Assembly: GCF_000714815.1 (NCBI RefSeq)
Contig: NZ_JMIH01000024.1
Location: 434,001-498,000 of the forward strand
Direction: 5' to 3'
Length of the DNA stretch: 64,000 nt
Source: Anditalea andensis
GTDB lineage: Bacteria; Bacteroidota; Bacteroidia; Cytophagales; Cyclobacteriaceae
The position numbers were made by a program, and so were the translations under genes. Positions 27,285 through 35,548 of this stretch are shown here, in pieces. The notes under the pieces were generated by a model. It was not told the DNA's origin and ran no database searches. It saw only the letters and a list, made by a program, of their open reading frames with translations. The stretch's first letter is position 1. Every line of letters starts with the position of its first letter.

Positions 27285-28199
27285 ATGAAAAAATACCTTA
27301 CACTTTCAGCTTTGGCAGCCATTACATTGTTCAGCTGTAACAATGATGATGACAGTATACGGGACATGGAAGCTCCGGTAATCGCAGCTGCAGAGGGGCG
27401 TGATGAAATTCGGCCAAGACATGGGGAAATTATGCGTGCTACTTCAGATCACATGCATGTGCGGTTCAGTGTTAAAGACCCTTCAGGCATACAGGAGGTA
27501 AGAATAGACGTCCATTCAGTATCAGATGGGCATACGCATGGTAGGTTATCCAATGATTTTGTGCCACTAACATTATTAAAGATTATCCCTTTAGATGGGG
27601 TTACTTTTTATAATCAGGATGATCATGAAACCGATATTTATTGGGTAGGTGAAAATTCTCCTGTCCAGGGTAATATATTAGCAGGACCTTATGATTTTAT
27701 TATTGATGCTGTTGATATACATAGCAATGTCACCACACATGCGGAGGGAAATAACTATTCGACTACCATTTATATAGAAAGACCTTACGGTCCTGAGATG
27801 ACAGTGACTAATCTCCAGGGTGATGAACTTGAAGGGACTGCGGGTCAGCCTCTGGTCGTCCAGGGAAGTGTAAATAAAGGGAATGACCCCTTAAGCTCAG
27901 ATATTAGGTTCTTATGGGTAAGGCTTGCGGAAGAAGAACATGATGGACATGGACATGCACATGGAGAAGATGTATATGAGAGAATGTGGGGAACGTCTCA
28001 GTGGAGACAGCACAGTAATGGTAATTTTTACTCAGGATCTCCTATTCCAGCCGGCACTGCTATAGATTTTTCTCAGGCATTTACCGGAGATAATGCTATA
28101 GTATTACCCGCAGGTGAAGAACACTACGAGCTGATCATTTGGGCTGAAGATGTGAATGGCAATGTGACCAGAAGAACTTATGAAGTACATGCTCACTAA
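27285..28199 (+). CDS. Histidine-rich DUF4625 lipoprotein
   Basis: The 304-aa protein has a lipoprotein signal peptide ending LFSC (Cys18) followed by NNDDD, an acidic stretch common in surface-exposed Bacteroidota lipoproteins. Two DUF4625-like immunoglobulin-type beta domains are visible; the first contains VRFSVKDPSGIQEVRIDVHS and the second WVRLAEEEHDGHG. His and Asp are dense (RPRHGEIM, SDHMHV, DGHTHGR, HDGHGHAHGED), so the protein probably binds a divalent metal. It follows the TonB-dependent receptor by 152 bp with its own promoter and palindrome. I infer a surface metal-binding partner of that receptor; the metal is not known. Confidence 0.8.
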   Translation: MKKYLTLSALAAITLFSCNNDDDSIRDMEAPVIAAAEGRDEIRPRHGEIMRATSDHMHVRFSVKDPSGIQEVRIDVHSVSDGHTHGRLSNDFVPLTLLKIIPLDGVTFYNQDDHETDIYWVGENSPVQGNILAGPYDFIIDAVDIHSNVTTHAEGNNYSTTIYIERPYGPEMTVTNLQGDELEGTAGQPLVVQGSVNKGNDPLSSDIRFLWVRLAEEEHDGHGHAHGEDVYERMWGTSQWRQHSNGNFYSGSPIPAGTAIDFSQAFTGDNAIVLPAGEEHYELIIWAEDVNGNVTRRTYEVHAH

Positions 28200-28226
28200 G
28201 ATTATTTAAAGGTTACTTTTTTTATT

Positions 28227-28262
28227 CCTCCTGCTGTTAATCGGCAGGAGGTTTTGTTTTTT
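28227..28262 (+). terminator. Terminator after DUF4625 lipoprotein
   Basis: Stem CCTCCTGC (28227-28234) / GCAGGAGG (28244-28251) with a 9-nt loop, then TTTTGTTTTTT. Confidence 0.9.
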
Positions 28263-28315
28263 ATGGAAGCAGGGTTATCCCTATCCAATAATAAAAAGTA
28301 AGGCTATATAATCAG

Positions 28316-28348
28316 AAAAAAACCTCGGGTTTGAACCTAAGGTTTTTT
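28316..28348 (-). terminator. Terminator at the end of the kduI-uxaB operon
   Basis: Nested complementary segments AAAAAACCT/AGGTTTTTT and GGTT/AACC form an interrupted hairpin 20 bp past the uxaB stop, with U-runs in either direction. Confidence 0.75.
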
Positions 28349-28367
28349 ATACTGATCATCTGCTCAT

Positions 28368-29774
28368 CTAGCATTGCTGTTTTTGTGAAGCGACTAGATT
28401 TAATTGTTCTGTTACTTTTTCAGTTAAACCTGCATGTAGGGTAAGATCCTCTCCCCAAAAGGTAATATTACTCAGCGTTTTATATACTGTATCTAGTATG
28501 TTTTCAGAATTCCACAGGTGTGAGAAGAACTCACAGTAAGCCTCGTCATCATTAATGGGACAGCCGATAGTAGGATTATAAAACATGATCAGATTAGCTA
28601 AAGAATAGGTAAGGCGGTCCGGCCATGTCCCTTTGACCTGTTTATAGGCAAGTAAACTGGGTAATACCCGCACTTTGAATTTTGAAATTGAATTCAGGGC
28701 TATTGAAGCTAATTCATGCCGGATAAACGGATTTTTAAACCTATCCAGCACATCTATCGCAAATTGTTTCAATTCATCTTCAGAAAGATCCAAAGTAGGG
28801 ATGATTTCTGAGAAGATGGTTTCATTAATATATTTTCCTATATGCGGATCCTCCACAGCTTCCCTTACCGTTCTCAATCCTGCCAGGTAGGCTACCGGTA
28901 CTAATGCTGTGTGGGCCCCGTTCAGTATCCTGACCTTTCTGGTACGGTAGGGGGAGAGGTCTTTGACAAATTTTACTTCTAACCCCGCTTCTTCAGCCGG
29001 AAATATCCCTTTTAAGTTTTCTGGTCCTTCTATTACCCAAAGGTGAAAAGGTTCGGCCATTACTACCAGCTGATCCTCAAACCCCAAATTTTGCTGAATC
29101 TCTTTAATTGTATCTTTAGGAAATCCAGGCACTATCCTATCTACCAAGGTATTGCAGAATGAATTTGCATCCTTTATCCAACTGCTGAATGCTGCTGGGA
29201 GGTCCCACAGTTTAGCGTATTGTAGTACACATGATTCTAGCTGTTCCCCGTTTTTTTCGATCAGTTCACAGGGGATGATCACCAGGCCTGCATCTTTTTG
29301 GCCTTCAAATGTTTTAAATCGCTGATAAAGAAGTGCAGTCAGTTTGCCGGGAAAGGTTACCGGTAATATAGTATGGGCCTTATCTTCTGGGTCATACGCT
29401 ATGCCTGCTTCGGTGGTGTTGGAGATAATGAATTTCAGATCCTTATTATCTGCCAAACTTAGATAGTTACTATAATCTTCAAAAGGGTTGGAGGCCCCTT
29501 CTACTGAAGTGATCAACCGACTTTCCTGTATGGTTTTTCCACGATGGATGCCTTCCAATAATACATGGTATAGTCCATCCTGATTTTCTATCATGTCAGC
29601 CAGGCCCGTAGCCAGAGGCTGGACTATATGGACATTACCATTGAAGGATGTTTTTTCATTCATCACGTCTATGATCCAGTCCACAAAACCTCTTAAAAAA
29701 TTGCCTTCTCCAAATTGTATTACTTTTATAGGTCTTTCGGCTATAGTAAGTGCATTTCTTTTTAATGTCTTCAT
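28368..29774 (-). CDS. uxaB: Tagaturonate reductase (altronate oxidoreductase)
   Basis: UxaB reduces D-tagaturonate to D-altronate with NADH in galacturonate catabolism. The 468-aa product is a polyol-type long-chain dehydrogenase. It has the N-terminal nucleotide site VIQFGEGNFLRGFVDWIID, the middle segment FIISNTTEAGIAYDPED, and the catalytic-domain motif RTRKVRILNGAHTALVPVAYLAG with the conserved Lys/Asn/His. It is last in the kduI-kduD-lacI-uxaC-uxaB operon, 27 bp after uxaC. The next enzyme, altronate dehydratase UxaA, is not in the window. Confidence 0.93.
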   Translation of the reverse strand: MKTLKRNALTIAERPIKVIQFGEGNFLRGFVDWIIDVMNEKTSFNGNVHIVQPLATGLADMIENQDGLYHVLLEGIHRGKTIQESRLITSVEGASNPFEDYSNYLSLADNKDLKFIISNTTEAGIAYDPEDKAHTILPVTFPGKLTALLYQRFKTFEGQKDAGLVIIPCELIEKNGEQLESCVLQYAKLWDLPAAFSSWIKDANSFCNTLVDRIVPGFPKDTIKEIQQNLGFEDQLVVMAEPFHLWVIEGPENLKGIFPAEEAGLEVKFVKDLSPYRTRKVRILNGAHTALVPVAYLAGLRTVREAVEDPHIGKYINETIFSEIIPTLDLSEDELKQFAIDVLDRFKNPFIRHELASIALNSISKFKVRVLPSLLAYKQVKGTWPDRLTYSLANLIMFYNPTIGCPINDDEAYCEFFSHLWNSENILDTVYKTLSNITFWGEDLTLHAGLTEKVTEQLNLVASQKQQC

Positions 29775-29801
29775 TATGGTTGATAATTAGGGCCGAAGGG
29801 T

Positions 29802-31223
29802 TTATAATTTAAAATAAGCTTTGGCATTGTGATAGCTTATGTCTGAGACAATTTTACCAAGCCAAGCTTCATCTGCCGGTAATTCTCCGTTTTCCACATC
29901 CTGGCCGATCAGGTTACAAAGGGTTCTTCTGAAGTATTCATGTCTTGGAAAAGAAAGAAAACTGCGGGAATCTGTCAGCATCCCTATAAAACAGCTGAGA
30001 AGTCCCATATTTGAAAGAGCATTGATTTGTTTTTCCATACCGTCTTTCTGATCAAGAAACCACCACGCAGAACCAAACTGTACCTTGCCTTTGATACTGC
30101 CGTCATTATAATTACCGATCATAGTAGCCATCACTTCATTATCTGCAGGATTTAGATTATACAGAATAGTTTTGGCCAACTGGTCGGTAGTATCTAATAA
30201 ATTAAGGTAACCTCCCAATGCCCGGGCCTGTGAAAAATCTCCTATGGAATCAAATCCAGTATCTGGACCGAGTTTGGTAAGCATTCTAGTGTTGGTATTC
30301 CTAAGTGCACCTAGATGGAACTGCTGAGTCCAGTCCTTACCATGGTACATTTTACTAAGTTCATAGATGGTATGAAATTTATAATAATGGATTTCTTTAG
30401 TAGATAACTGCTCATTTTGCTGAAGTTTATCAAAAAGGTAATTGATATCCAGATCTCCCAATTCAAAAAAGTACAGTTGTTCCAATCCATGATCCGATAA
30501 TCTTCCTCCCTGCTCGTGGAAGTAGTCCACCCGGTTTTGCATAGCCTGAAGAAAGTCATCATACATCTTGATTTCAACTTTACTTACTTCAGCCAGTCGT
30601 GTTAAATAGGCTAAATATGATTTGGCTTCTTCTACAGCGTAGGCTTTATCGGGTCTGAATGTGGGGAGCAATTTAGTTTTTACACCGTCCTTTTTTGCCT
30701 GGATATGATATTCAAGACTGTCTATAGGGTCATCAGTAGAGCAGACCACCTCTACATTCATTTTTTTCATTAAACCCTGAGTCTTAAAAGAAGGGTCGCT
30801 CAGCTGGGTAGTAGCCGCATCATATATGCTTTTACTAGTGCTGGGGGTCAATAGATCAGTAATGCCAAAATAGCGTTGTAGTTCTAGATGGGTCCAATGG
30901 TACAGTGGATTTCTAAGGGTGTAGGGAACAGTTTCGGCCCATTTGGCAAATTTGTCTTCGTCTGAGCCATCTCCTGTTATATATTTTTCATCTATGCCCA
31001 ATGTTCTCATGGCCCTCCATTTATAATGGTCACCTGCCAGCCAAACTTCTGAGATATTATTAAACTGTCTGTTGGTCGCGATGTCCTTGGGCGAGAGATG
31101 ACAGTGATAATCTATGATCGGCTGCTGGGCCGCATAATCGTGATATAGCAATCTGGCAAAATCACTTTTAAGCAGGAAATCTTCCGAAAGAAATCTGTTA
31201 GTATGAACTGTTGGTGAGATCAT
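29802..31223 (-). CDS. uxaC: Glucuronate/galacturonate isomerase
   Basis: UxaC isomerises D-galacturonate to tagaturonate (and glucuronate to fructuronate). The product, about 473 aa, is an amidohydrolase-fold member with the metal motif DYHCHLSPKDIA. It also has AGDHYKWRAMRTLGI, YHWTHLELQRYFGI, VCSTDDPIDSLEYH and the late GMLTDSRSFLSFPRHEYFRR. ATG 31221-31223 (MISPTVHTN) is preferred to the in-frame TTG at 31232. It overlaps the end of lacI by 26 bp, so the two are transcribed together. In this locus its substrate is galacturonate released from pectin. Confidence 0.96.
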   Translation of the reverse strand: MISPTVHTNRFLSEDFLLKSDFARLLYHDYAAQQPIIDYHCHLSPKDIATNRQFNNISEVWLAGDHYKWRAMRTLGIDEKYITGDGSDEDKFAKWAETVPYTLRNPLYHWTHLELQRYFGITDLLTPSTSKSIYDAATTQLSDPSFKTQGLMKKMNVEVVCSTDDPIDSLEYHIQAKKDGVKTKLLPTFRPDKAYAVEEAKSYLAYLTRLAEVSKVEIKMYDDFLQAMQNRVDYFHEQGGRLSDHGLEQLYFFELGDLDINYLFDKLQQNEQLSTKEIHYYKFHTIYELSKMYHGKDWTQQFHLGALRNTNTRMLTKLGPDTGFDSIGDFSQARALGGYLNLLDTTDQLAKTILYNLNPADNEVMATMIGNYNDGSIKGKVQFGSAWWFLDQKDGMEKQINALSNMGLLSCFIGMLTDSRSFLSFPRHEYFRRTLCNLIGQDVENGELPADEAWLGKIVSDISYHNAKAYFKL

Positions 31224-32271
31224 TTTGGTCAAAGTTTAGTGTTTTATATTCTTCTGGTGATTGACTGGACTGACGGATGATCAGTTCAGGTTTTAGTACG
31301 GTCTTTTGGGGAACGCTATTGGTGCCTGATTTTAATAAATCAAAAAAGGTTTCTGCAGTTACCCTACCCATAGGGATACTTTTTTGATCCACAGTAGTAA
31401 TGGAAGGATCACTGAAAGTGGTGAAAGGCTCATTGCCAAATCCAGCAAGTTTTACATCTTGAGGTATCCTGACATGATGTTCTTTAAGGACCTGAATGGC
31501 ACCCATTACCGCGTAGTCTGAAGCAGAAAAAACAGCATCGAAGTGTATTTTTTTATCCAGGATATGCTGCATACTTTGCCTGCCGTCTTCCAGCTGCATA
31601 TTGCTTTCTTCTATTAGCAGTGGATCAAATGGTATACCATTTTCTTTTAAAGCATCTTCATATCCACGTAGTCTTTCTTTATAAATATTGATCTTTTTAG
31701 GGCTGGTAAAATGCACAATACGCTTGCAACCTTGTTTGATCAGGTGCTGTACAGTTTGATAAGCACCATAGTAATCATCTATGACCACTTGGCTGACTTC
31801 CAGATGATCTGTGATCCTGTCAAAAAGGACCAAAGGAATTCCTTTGTCCAAAACTTTTTGAAAATGTTCAAAATTTTCTGTGTTTTTGCCAATGGAAGCT
31901 ATAATGCCATCTACCCTTGCACTAAGTAAGGTTTCGATGGTGTCCACTTCTTTGTCATATTCCTCGTAGGATTGGGAGATGATCACTTTATAATTCAGGT
32001 TATTAGCGATTTCTTCTATGCCCCGTACTACAGAGGAAAAGAAATTCCTGTTTGCTGTGGGTACCACCACCCCTATAAGCTTGCTTTTTCCGCTACGCAA
32101 AGCAGATGCAATATTATTTGGCTGGTAATTAAGTTGCTTGGCCATTTTTAACACCTGCTTTTTGGTGGCATCCGAGATCCTTGGATTGTTATTTAAGGCC
32201 CTTGACACAGTGGAGGCAGTTGTGTTTAATTTTTCAGCAATATCATGTATGGTCGCTTTTCCTTTTTTCAT
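31198..32271 (-). CDS. LacI-family transcriptional regulator, probable controller of the pectin locus
   Basis: The 357-aa protein has the N-terminal HTH (TIHDIAEKLNTTASTVSRALN), the hinge helix NIASALRSGKSKLIG and a periplasmic-binding-protein-like effector domain (GVVVPTANRNFFSSVVRGIEE ... VDGIIASIGKN ... GFGNEPFTTFSDPSITTVDQ). LacI hinge helices insert a Leu pair into a central CpG; the palindromes in this locus are centred on CG, which fits. It is coded inside the uronate operon, so if it binds the site before kduI it regulates itself. The inducer is likely a pathway intermediate such as galacturonate or a keto-deoxy-uronate (inference). Confidence 0.93.
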   Translation of the reverse strand: MKKGKATIHDIAEKLNTTASTVSRALNNNPRISDATKKQVLKMAKQLNYQPNNIASALRSGKSKLIGVVVPTANRNFFSSVVRGIEEIANNLNYKVIISQSYEEYDKEVDTIETLLSARVDGIIASIGKNTENFEHFQKVLDKGIPLVLFDRITDHLEVSQVVIDDYYGAYQTVQHLIKQGCKRIVHFTSPKKINIYKERLRGYEDALKENGIPFDPLLIEESNMQLEDGRQSMQHILDKKIHFDAVFSASDYAVMGAIQVLKEHHVRIPQDVKLAGFGNEPFTTFSDPSITTVDQKSIPMGRVTAETFFDLLKSGTNSVPQKTVLKPELIIRQSSQSPEEYKTLNFDQNDLTNSSY

Positions 32272-32315
32272 ATGGATTTTATATCAGCTCCAGGATTTGG
32301 CCTATGATTCCCTAC

Positions 32316-33116
32316 TTATGATAGGGGTGTTTTTGGTTCTATGGGCTTGCCAATGGTAGCCAAAATCCCACCATCTACATAGACAATCTGACCATTAACA
32401 AATGAACTGGCTTTGCTGGCTAGAAATACTACTGTACCGCCAAGATCCATAGGATCCCCCCATTTACCGGCAGGGGTTCTGTTGATGATAAAATCATTGA
32501 AAGGGTGTCCATCCACTCTTATAGGGGCGGTCTGATCCGTGGCAAAATAGCCAGGGCCTATTCCGTTCACCTGTATATTGTATTTGGCCCATTCCGTAGC
32601 CAGGTTTCTGGTCAGCATCTTCAGGCCCCCCTTAGCAGCTGCATAAGCGGTGACTGTGTCTCTTCCCAGTTCTGTCATCATGGAGCAGATATTGATAATC
32701 TTCCCCCCACCGCGTCTGATCATGGAGTGAGCTACGGCCTGAGACATGATGAAAGGGGATACCAGATCCACATCCACCACTTTGCGGAAATCTTCCGGAC
32801 TCATCTCCAGTGCGGGTACCCGCATGATCATTCCTGCATTGTTTACCAATATATCAATTTCCCCCACTTCGGATGCAATCTTTTCTATGGATGCTGCCAC
32901 AGCAGCAGCATCGGTCACATCAAAGAGATACCCTTTTACTTCAAGACCATCCGCTGCATATTGGTGTAGCGCATTTTCCATTTTAGAAGGCGTGTTTCCA
33001 TTTACTACCACTGTAGCACCATTTTTGGCAAGGGCTTTGGCCATTGCCATGCCCAGTCCATGGGTAGCACCGGTCACCAAGGCAACTTTCCCTGTTAGAT
33101 CAAATAAGTTTTCCAT
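32316..33116 (-). CDS. kduD: 2-dehydro-3-deoxy-D-gluconate 5-dehydrogenase (SDR)
   Basis: KduD reduces 2,5-diketo-3-deoxygluconate (DKII) to 2-keto-3-deoxygluconate. The 266-aa product is a classical SDR: cofactor site VTGATHGLGMAMAKAL (TGxxxGxG), NNAGMIM, the catalytic Ser in ICSMM and the Tyr/Lys pair in AYAAAKGG. Close relatives are also annotated gluconate 5-dehydrogenase. The position 2 bp after kduI decides for KduD. It is the second gene of the operon and 44 bp before lacI. Confidence 0.9.
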   Translation of the reverse strand: MENLFDLTGKVALVTGATHGLGMAMAKALAKNGATVVVNGNTPSKMENALHQYAADGLEVKGYLFDVTDAAAVAASIEKIASEVGEIDILVNNAGMIMRVPALEMSPEDFRKVVDVDLVSPFIMSQAVAHSMIRRGGGKIINICSMMTELGRDTVTAYAAAKGGLKMLTRNLATEWAKYNIQVNGIGPGYFATDQTAPIRVDGHPFNDFIINRTPAGKWGDPMDLGGTVVFLASKASSFVNGQIVYVDGGILATIGKPIEPKTPLS

Positions 33117-33118
33117 GG

Positions 33119-33958
33119 TTATTTTAAGTCTGTAGGGGCTACTATGTCCATATCTCCATAATCCAGGTTTTCACCGGCCATTCCCCAGATGAAGGTATAG
33201 TTAGATGTTCCTGCTCCGCTGTGTATGGACCAGGGGGGCGAGATGACAGCTTGGTGCTTTTTCATCCAGATATGCCTGGTTTCGTCTGGCTGGCCCATAT
33301 AGTGGCATACAGCCTGATCTTCCTCCAAATCAAAATAAAAATAAGCTTCCATTCTTCTATCATGTGTATGGGCAGGCATGGTATTCCAGACAGAGCCCGG
33401 CTTAAGCAGTGTCATACCCATTTGTAGCTGGCACGTCTCCACTACACTGTTAACCAATAATTTATATATGGTCCTGTGGTTAGAGTTTTCCAATGCCCCA
33501 AGTGTGACAACTTCGGCATCATCCAAACCTACTTTTTTGGTAGGATAGGCTTTATGTGCCGGGGCAGAATTAAAATAGATATATGATTCACCAGAAGATG
33601 AAGGATAAAATATAACTTTTTGGCTTCCTTGTCCTACATACAATGCTTCTTTGTGACCTAGCGTATACCGGGTACCATCTACTTCTATATCTGTTTCCGC
33701 ACCTACATTGATGAGCCCTATTTCCCGCCTTTCTAAAAAATAAGTGGATTTAAGTTGATCTACTGTTTCCAGATTGATGGCCATGTCTACAGGATGGATG
33801 CCCCCTACTATAAGCCTGTCATTTAAAGTGTAGATGCCATGTATTTCATTAGAAACAAAAAGTCTTTCGATCAAAAACTGCTCTCTCAGTTTAGCGGTAT
33901 CATAATGCTTCGCGTCTTCAGGGTGAGTGGAGTAGCGGGTATGGATGAATGTATGCAT
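33119..33958 (-). CDS. kduI: 5-dehydro-4-deoxy-D-glucuronate isomerase
   Basis: KduI isomerises 5-keto-4-deoxyuronate (DKI), the product of unsaturated uronate breakdown, to DKII. The 279-aa cupin protein has the zinc ligands in MPAHTHDRRMEAYFYF (two His and Glu) and the fourth His in PPWSIHSGAG. The N-terminus RYSTHPEDAKHYDT and GWNT-like VWNTM are also typical. It is the first gene of the five-gene minus-strand operon. A LacI-type palindrome lies 18-34 bp before its ATG. Confidence 0.96.
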   Translation of the reverse strand: MHTFIHTRYSTHPEDAKHYDTAKLREQFLIERLFVSNEIHGIYTLNDRLIVGGIHPVDMAINLETVDQLKSTYFLERREIGLINVGAETDIEVDGTRYTLGHKEALYVGQGSQKVIFYPSSSGESYIYFNSAPAHKAYPTKKVGLDDAEVVTLGALENSNHRTIYKLLVNSVVETCQLQMGMTLLKPGSVWNTMPAHTHDRRMEAYFYFDLEEDQAVCHYMGQPDETRHIWMKKHQAVISPPWSIHSGAGTSNYTFIWGMAGENLDYGDMDIVAPTDLK

Positions 33959-33976
33959 AAATGTGTTGGTTTGTAA

Positions 33977-33992
33977 TGTAATCGTTTGCGCA
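33977..33992. promoter_or_regulatory. LacI-type operator before kduI
   Basis: TGTAATCGTTTGCGCA shares the TGYAATCGNTTGCGCA pattern with four other sites in the locus. It lies 18 bp before the kduI start, where binding would block transcription start or early elongation. Confidence 0.65.
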
Positions 33993-34027
33993 ATATAATA
34001 TTATTTGTGTATATGAATCAATAAATC

Positions 34028-34035
34028 AATCGATT
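34028..34035. promoter_or_regulatory. Partial LacI-type site, centre of the kduI/DUF4861 region
   Basis: AATCGATT, within ATCAATCGATTTTATTGCA, keeps the operator centre but not the TGCGCA arm. It is a possible auxiliary site only. Confidence 0.3.
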
Positions 34036-34163
34036 TTATTGCATAAACATATATATATTATTACGATATAAAATTATTATATTTTTGAATATTACTACAT
34101 TTTCTATATGTAATGGATTTTTTTATCGGAATAATTTTGAATTTAGCGAAGAGATATATAATA

Positions 34164-34179
34164 TGCAATCGATTGTACA
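34164..34179. promoter_or_regulatory. LacI-type operator before DUF4861-susC1
   Basis: TGCAATCGATTGTACA is a near-perfect palindrome covering the expected -33 region. It ends 7 bp before the TAAATTTG -7 element. Confidence 0.65.
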
Positions 34180-34186
34180 AATAATT

Positions 34187-34194
34187 TAAATTTG
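34187..34194 (+). promoter_or_regulatory. -7 element of the DUF4861-susC1 operon
   Basis: TAAATTTG matches TAnnTTTG exactly. No clear -33 TTG is present, as might be expected for a promoter that needs relief or activation. Transcription would start near 34201, leaving about 48 nt before ATG 34249 and excluding the upstream TTG at 34192. Confidence 0.5.
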
Positions 34195-34248
34195 TGTAAT
34201 AATTTGTGCAATTATAGCGCAATATATATAACCCCCAATAAACCCAAC

Positions 34249-35520
34249 ATGAACCTGAGCTATCTTTACTATAAGTTTGCTATAGTTTTAAGCAGTTTTT
34301 TCTTCGGAATGTTTAATATGCCTTGCCTTTATGGCCAATCAGAAGATCCTCTGCCAAATGCAATCCTGTTTACTGTCCAAAACCCAATGGAGCGGAGCAG
34401 ATTCGATATATTGGTTCATATTGAGGAGCGAGAGTTGTTATTGAAGTATCCTGATTTCAATAAAAAAGGGTTCAAAGTTTTCAGAGGTCAAGAAGAAATC
34501 CCATCTCAGTACAATGAATTAGGTACAGATAAGGGTATAGTTTTCGTAATTTCTGAAATGAATGCAAAGGAAGAACAGTACTTCACTATCCATTTTGATC
34601 CGAAAGTAAATATTGAAAACCATTACGTCAAAAAAACTCAGGCAGAAATTTCCCATAAGGTTGGAGGACATTTTGAAAACCGAAAATACATAGGCGGGAG
34701 TTTTCAGAATGTAAGCGAGCTGCATGTTCCAGCAGCTCATACCGATCACTCTTGGTACATTCGCTACGAGGGACCTGGGTGGGAATCTGATAAAGTAGGA
34801 TACCGTTTTTATTTGGACTGGAGGAACGGGGTAGATGTTTTTGGAAAGACCACGCCAAATCCCATACTTCAGATGGTCGGACAAGATGGCTTCGATTCCT
34901 ATCATGAGCTTCAAGAATGGGGAATGGATGTGCTCAAGGTCGGCAAATCTCTCGGTGTAGGTTCGATCGCTACTTTCACGGATGGACAGGCCAGGAGAGT
35001 GGATGAAACAGATAGCTTATATGCCGGGATAACCAATAATGGACCGGTCTATTCGTCTGTTCTAACCAAATACTTTGGATGGAATCTTAAAAATAATAAA
35101 ACTACCATTACTTCCCACATCAGTATACATGCAGGTACCCGCATGAGCAAGCAGGAGCTTAACAGTTCTGCTGATATAGAAAATTTTGCTACCGGTCTTA
35201 TCAAGGATCCTAAGGGGAAAGTATTACAGGGTGGCGAAAGCACTGCCTATGGTTACCTGGCCACCTATGGCCCCCAGAGTCTGAATGATGACAACCTGGG
35301 TATTGCTGTACTTTTCCGAAATGATCAGAAAAAAGAGATCACCACCGATACCCATTCCCATGTGGTGGTCCTGACACCTGTTAATAATAACCTGACTTAT
35401 TATTTTCTGGCTGCATGGGAGAAAGAGAAAAACGGTATAAGAGATGAATTATCATTTATTTCTTATTTAGAAGAACTAGTAGAGGAATTATCAAATCCAG
35501 TGCATATCACAATCAATTAA
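34249..35520 (+). CDS. DUF4861 secreted protein, first gene of the pectin operon
   Basis: The product from ATG 34249 is 423 aa with a signal peptide (YYKFAIVLSSFFFGMFNMP). The family pattern is clear: an N-terminal beta region with EEIPSQYNELGTDKGIVFVI, then YEGPGWESDKVGYRFYLDWR, NGVDVFGK, and EWGMDVLKVGKSLGVGSIA. It ends in a beta domain with LNDDNLGIAVLFRND and THSHVVVLTP. DUF4861 proteins are common in Bacteroidota uronate-polysaccharide loci, and I know of no firmly assigned activity. The conserved Trp, Asp, Lys and His residues would fit a carbohydrate-active enzyme. It leads the operon, 28 bp before susC1, under the LacI-type site. Confidence 0.85.
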   Translation: MNLSYLYYKFAIVLSSFFFGMFNMPCLYGQSEDPLPNAILFTVQNPMERSRFDILVHIEERELLLKYPDFNKKGFKVFRGQEEIPSQYNELGTDKGIVFVISEMNAKEEQYFTIHFDPKVNIENHYVKKTQAEISHKVGGHFENRKYIGGSFQNVSELHVPAAHTDHSWYIRYEGPGWESDKVGYRFYLDWRNGVDVFGKTTPNPILQMVGQDGFDSYHELQEWGMDVLKVGKSLGVGSIATFTDGQARRVDETDSLYAGITNNGPVYSSVLTKYFGWNLKNNKTTITSHISIHAGTRMSKQELNSSADIENFATGLIKDPKGKVLQGGESTAYGYLATYGPQSLNDDNLGIAVLFRNDQKKEITTDTHSHVVVLTPVNNNLTYYFLAAWEKEKNGIRDELSFISYLEELVEELSNPVHITIN

Positions 35521-35548
35521 ATAATTATAACAATAAACCCCTGATAAA

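Larger units (their letters stand above)
33959..34248. promoter_or_regulatory. Divergent regulatory region between kduI and the DUF4861-susC1 operon
   Basis: This very AT-rich 290-bp region drives both arms of the pectin locus. It has a strong palindrome near each gene, a third AATCGATT core at 34028-34035, and a degenerate site (TTGTGC...GCGCAA) at 34204-34222. For kduI a weak TTG-N21-TATATTG arrangement can be traced on the minus strand, ending against the operator. Confidence 0.7.

Noticed and set aside
34204-34222. A further LacI site (TTGTGC...GCGCAA) in the DUF4861 leader
   Set aside because: It lacks the AATCGATT centre and has a different spacing, so I mention it only as a degenerate relative.
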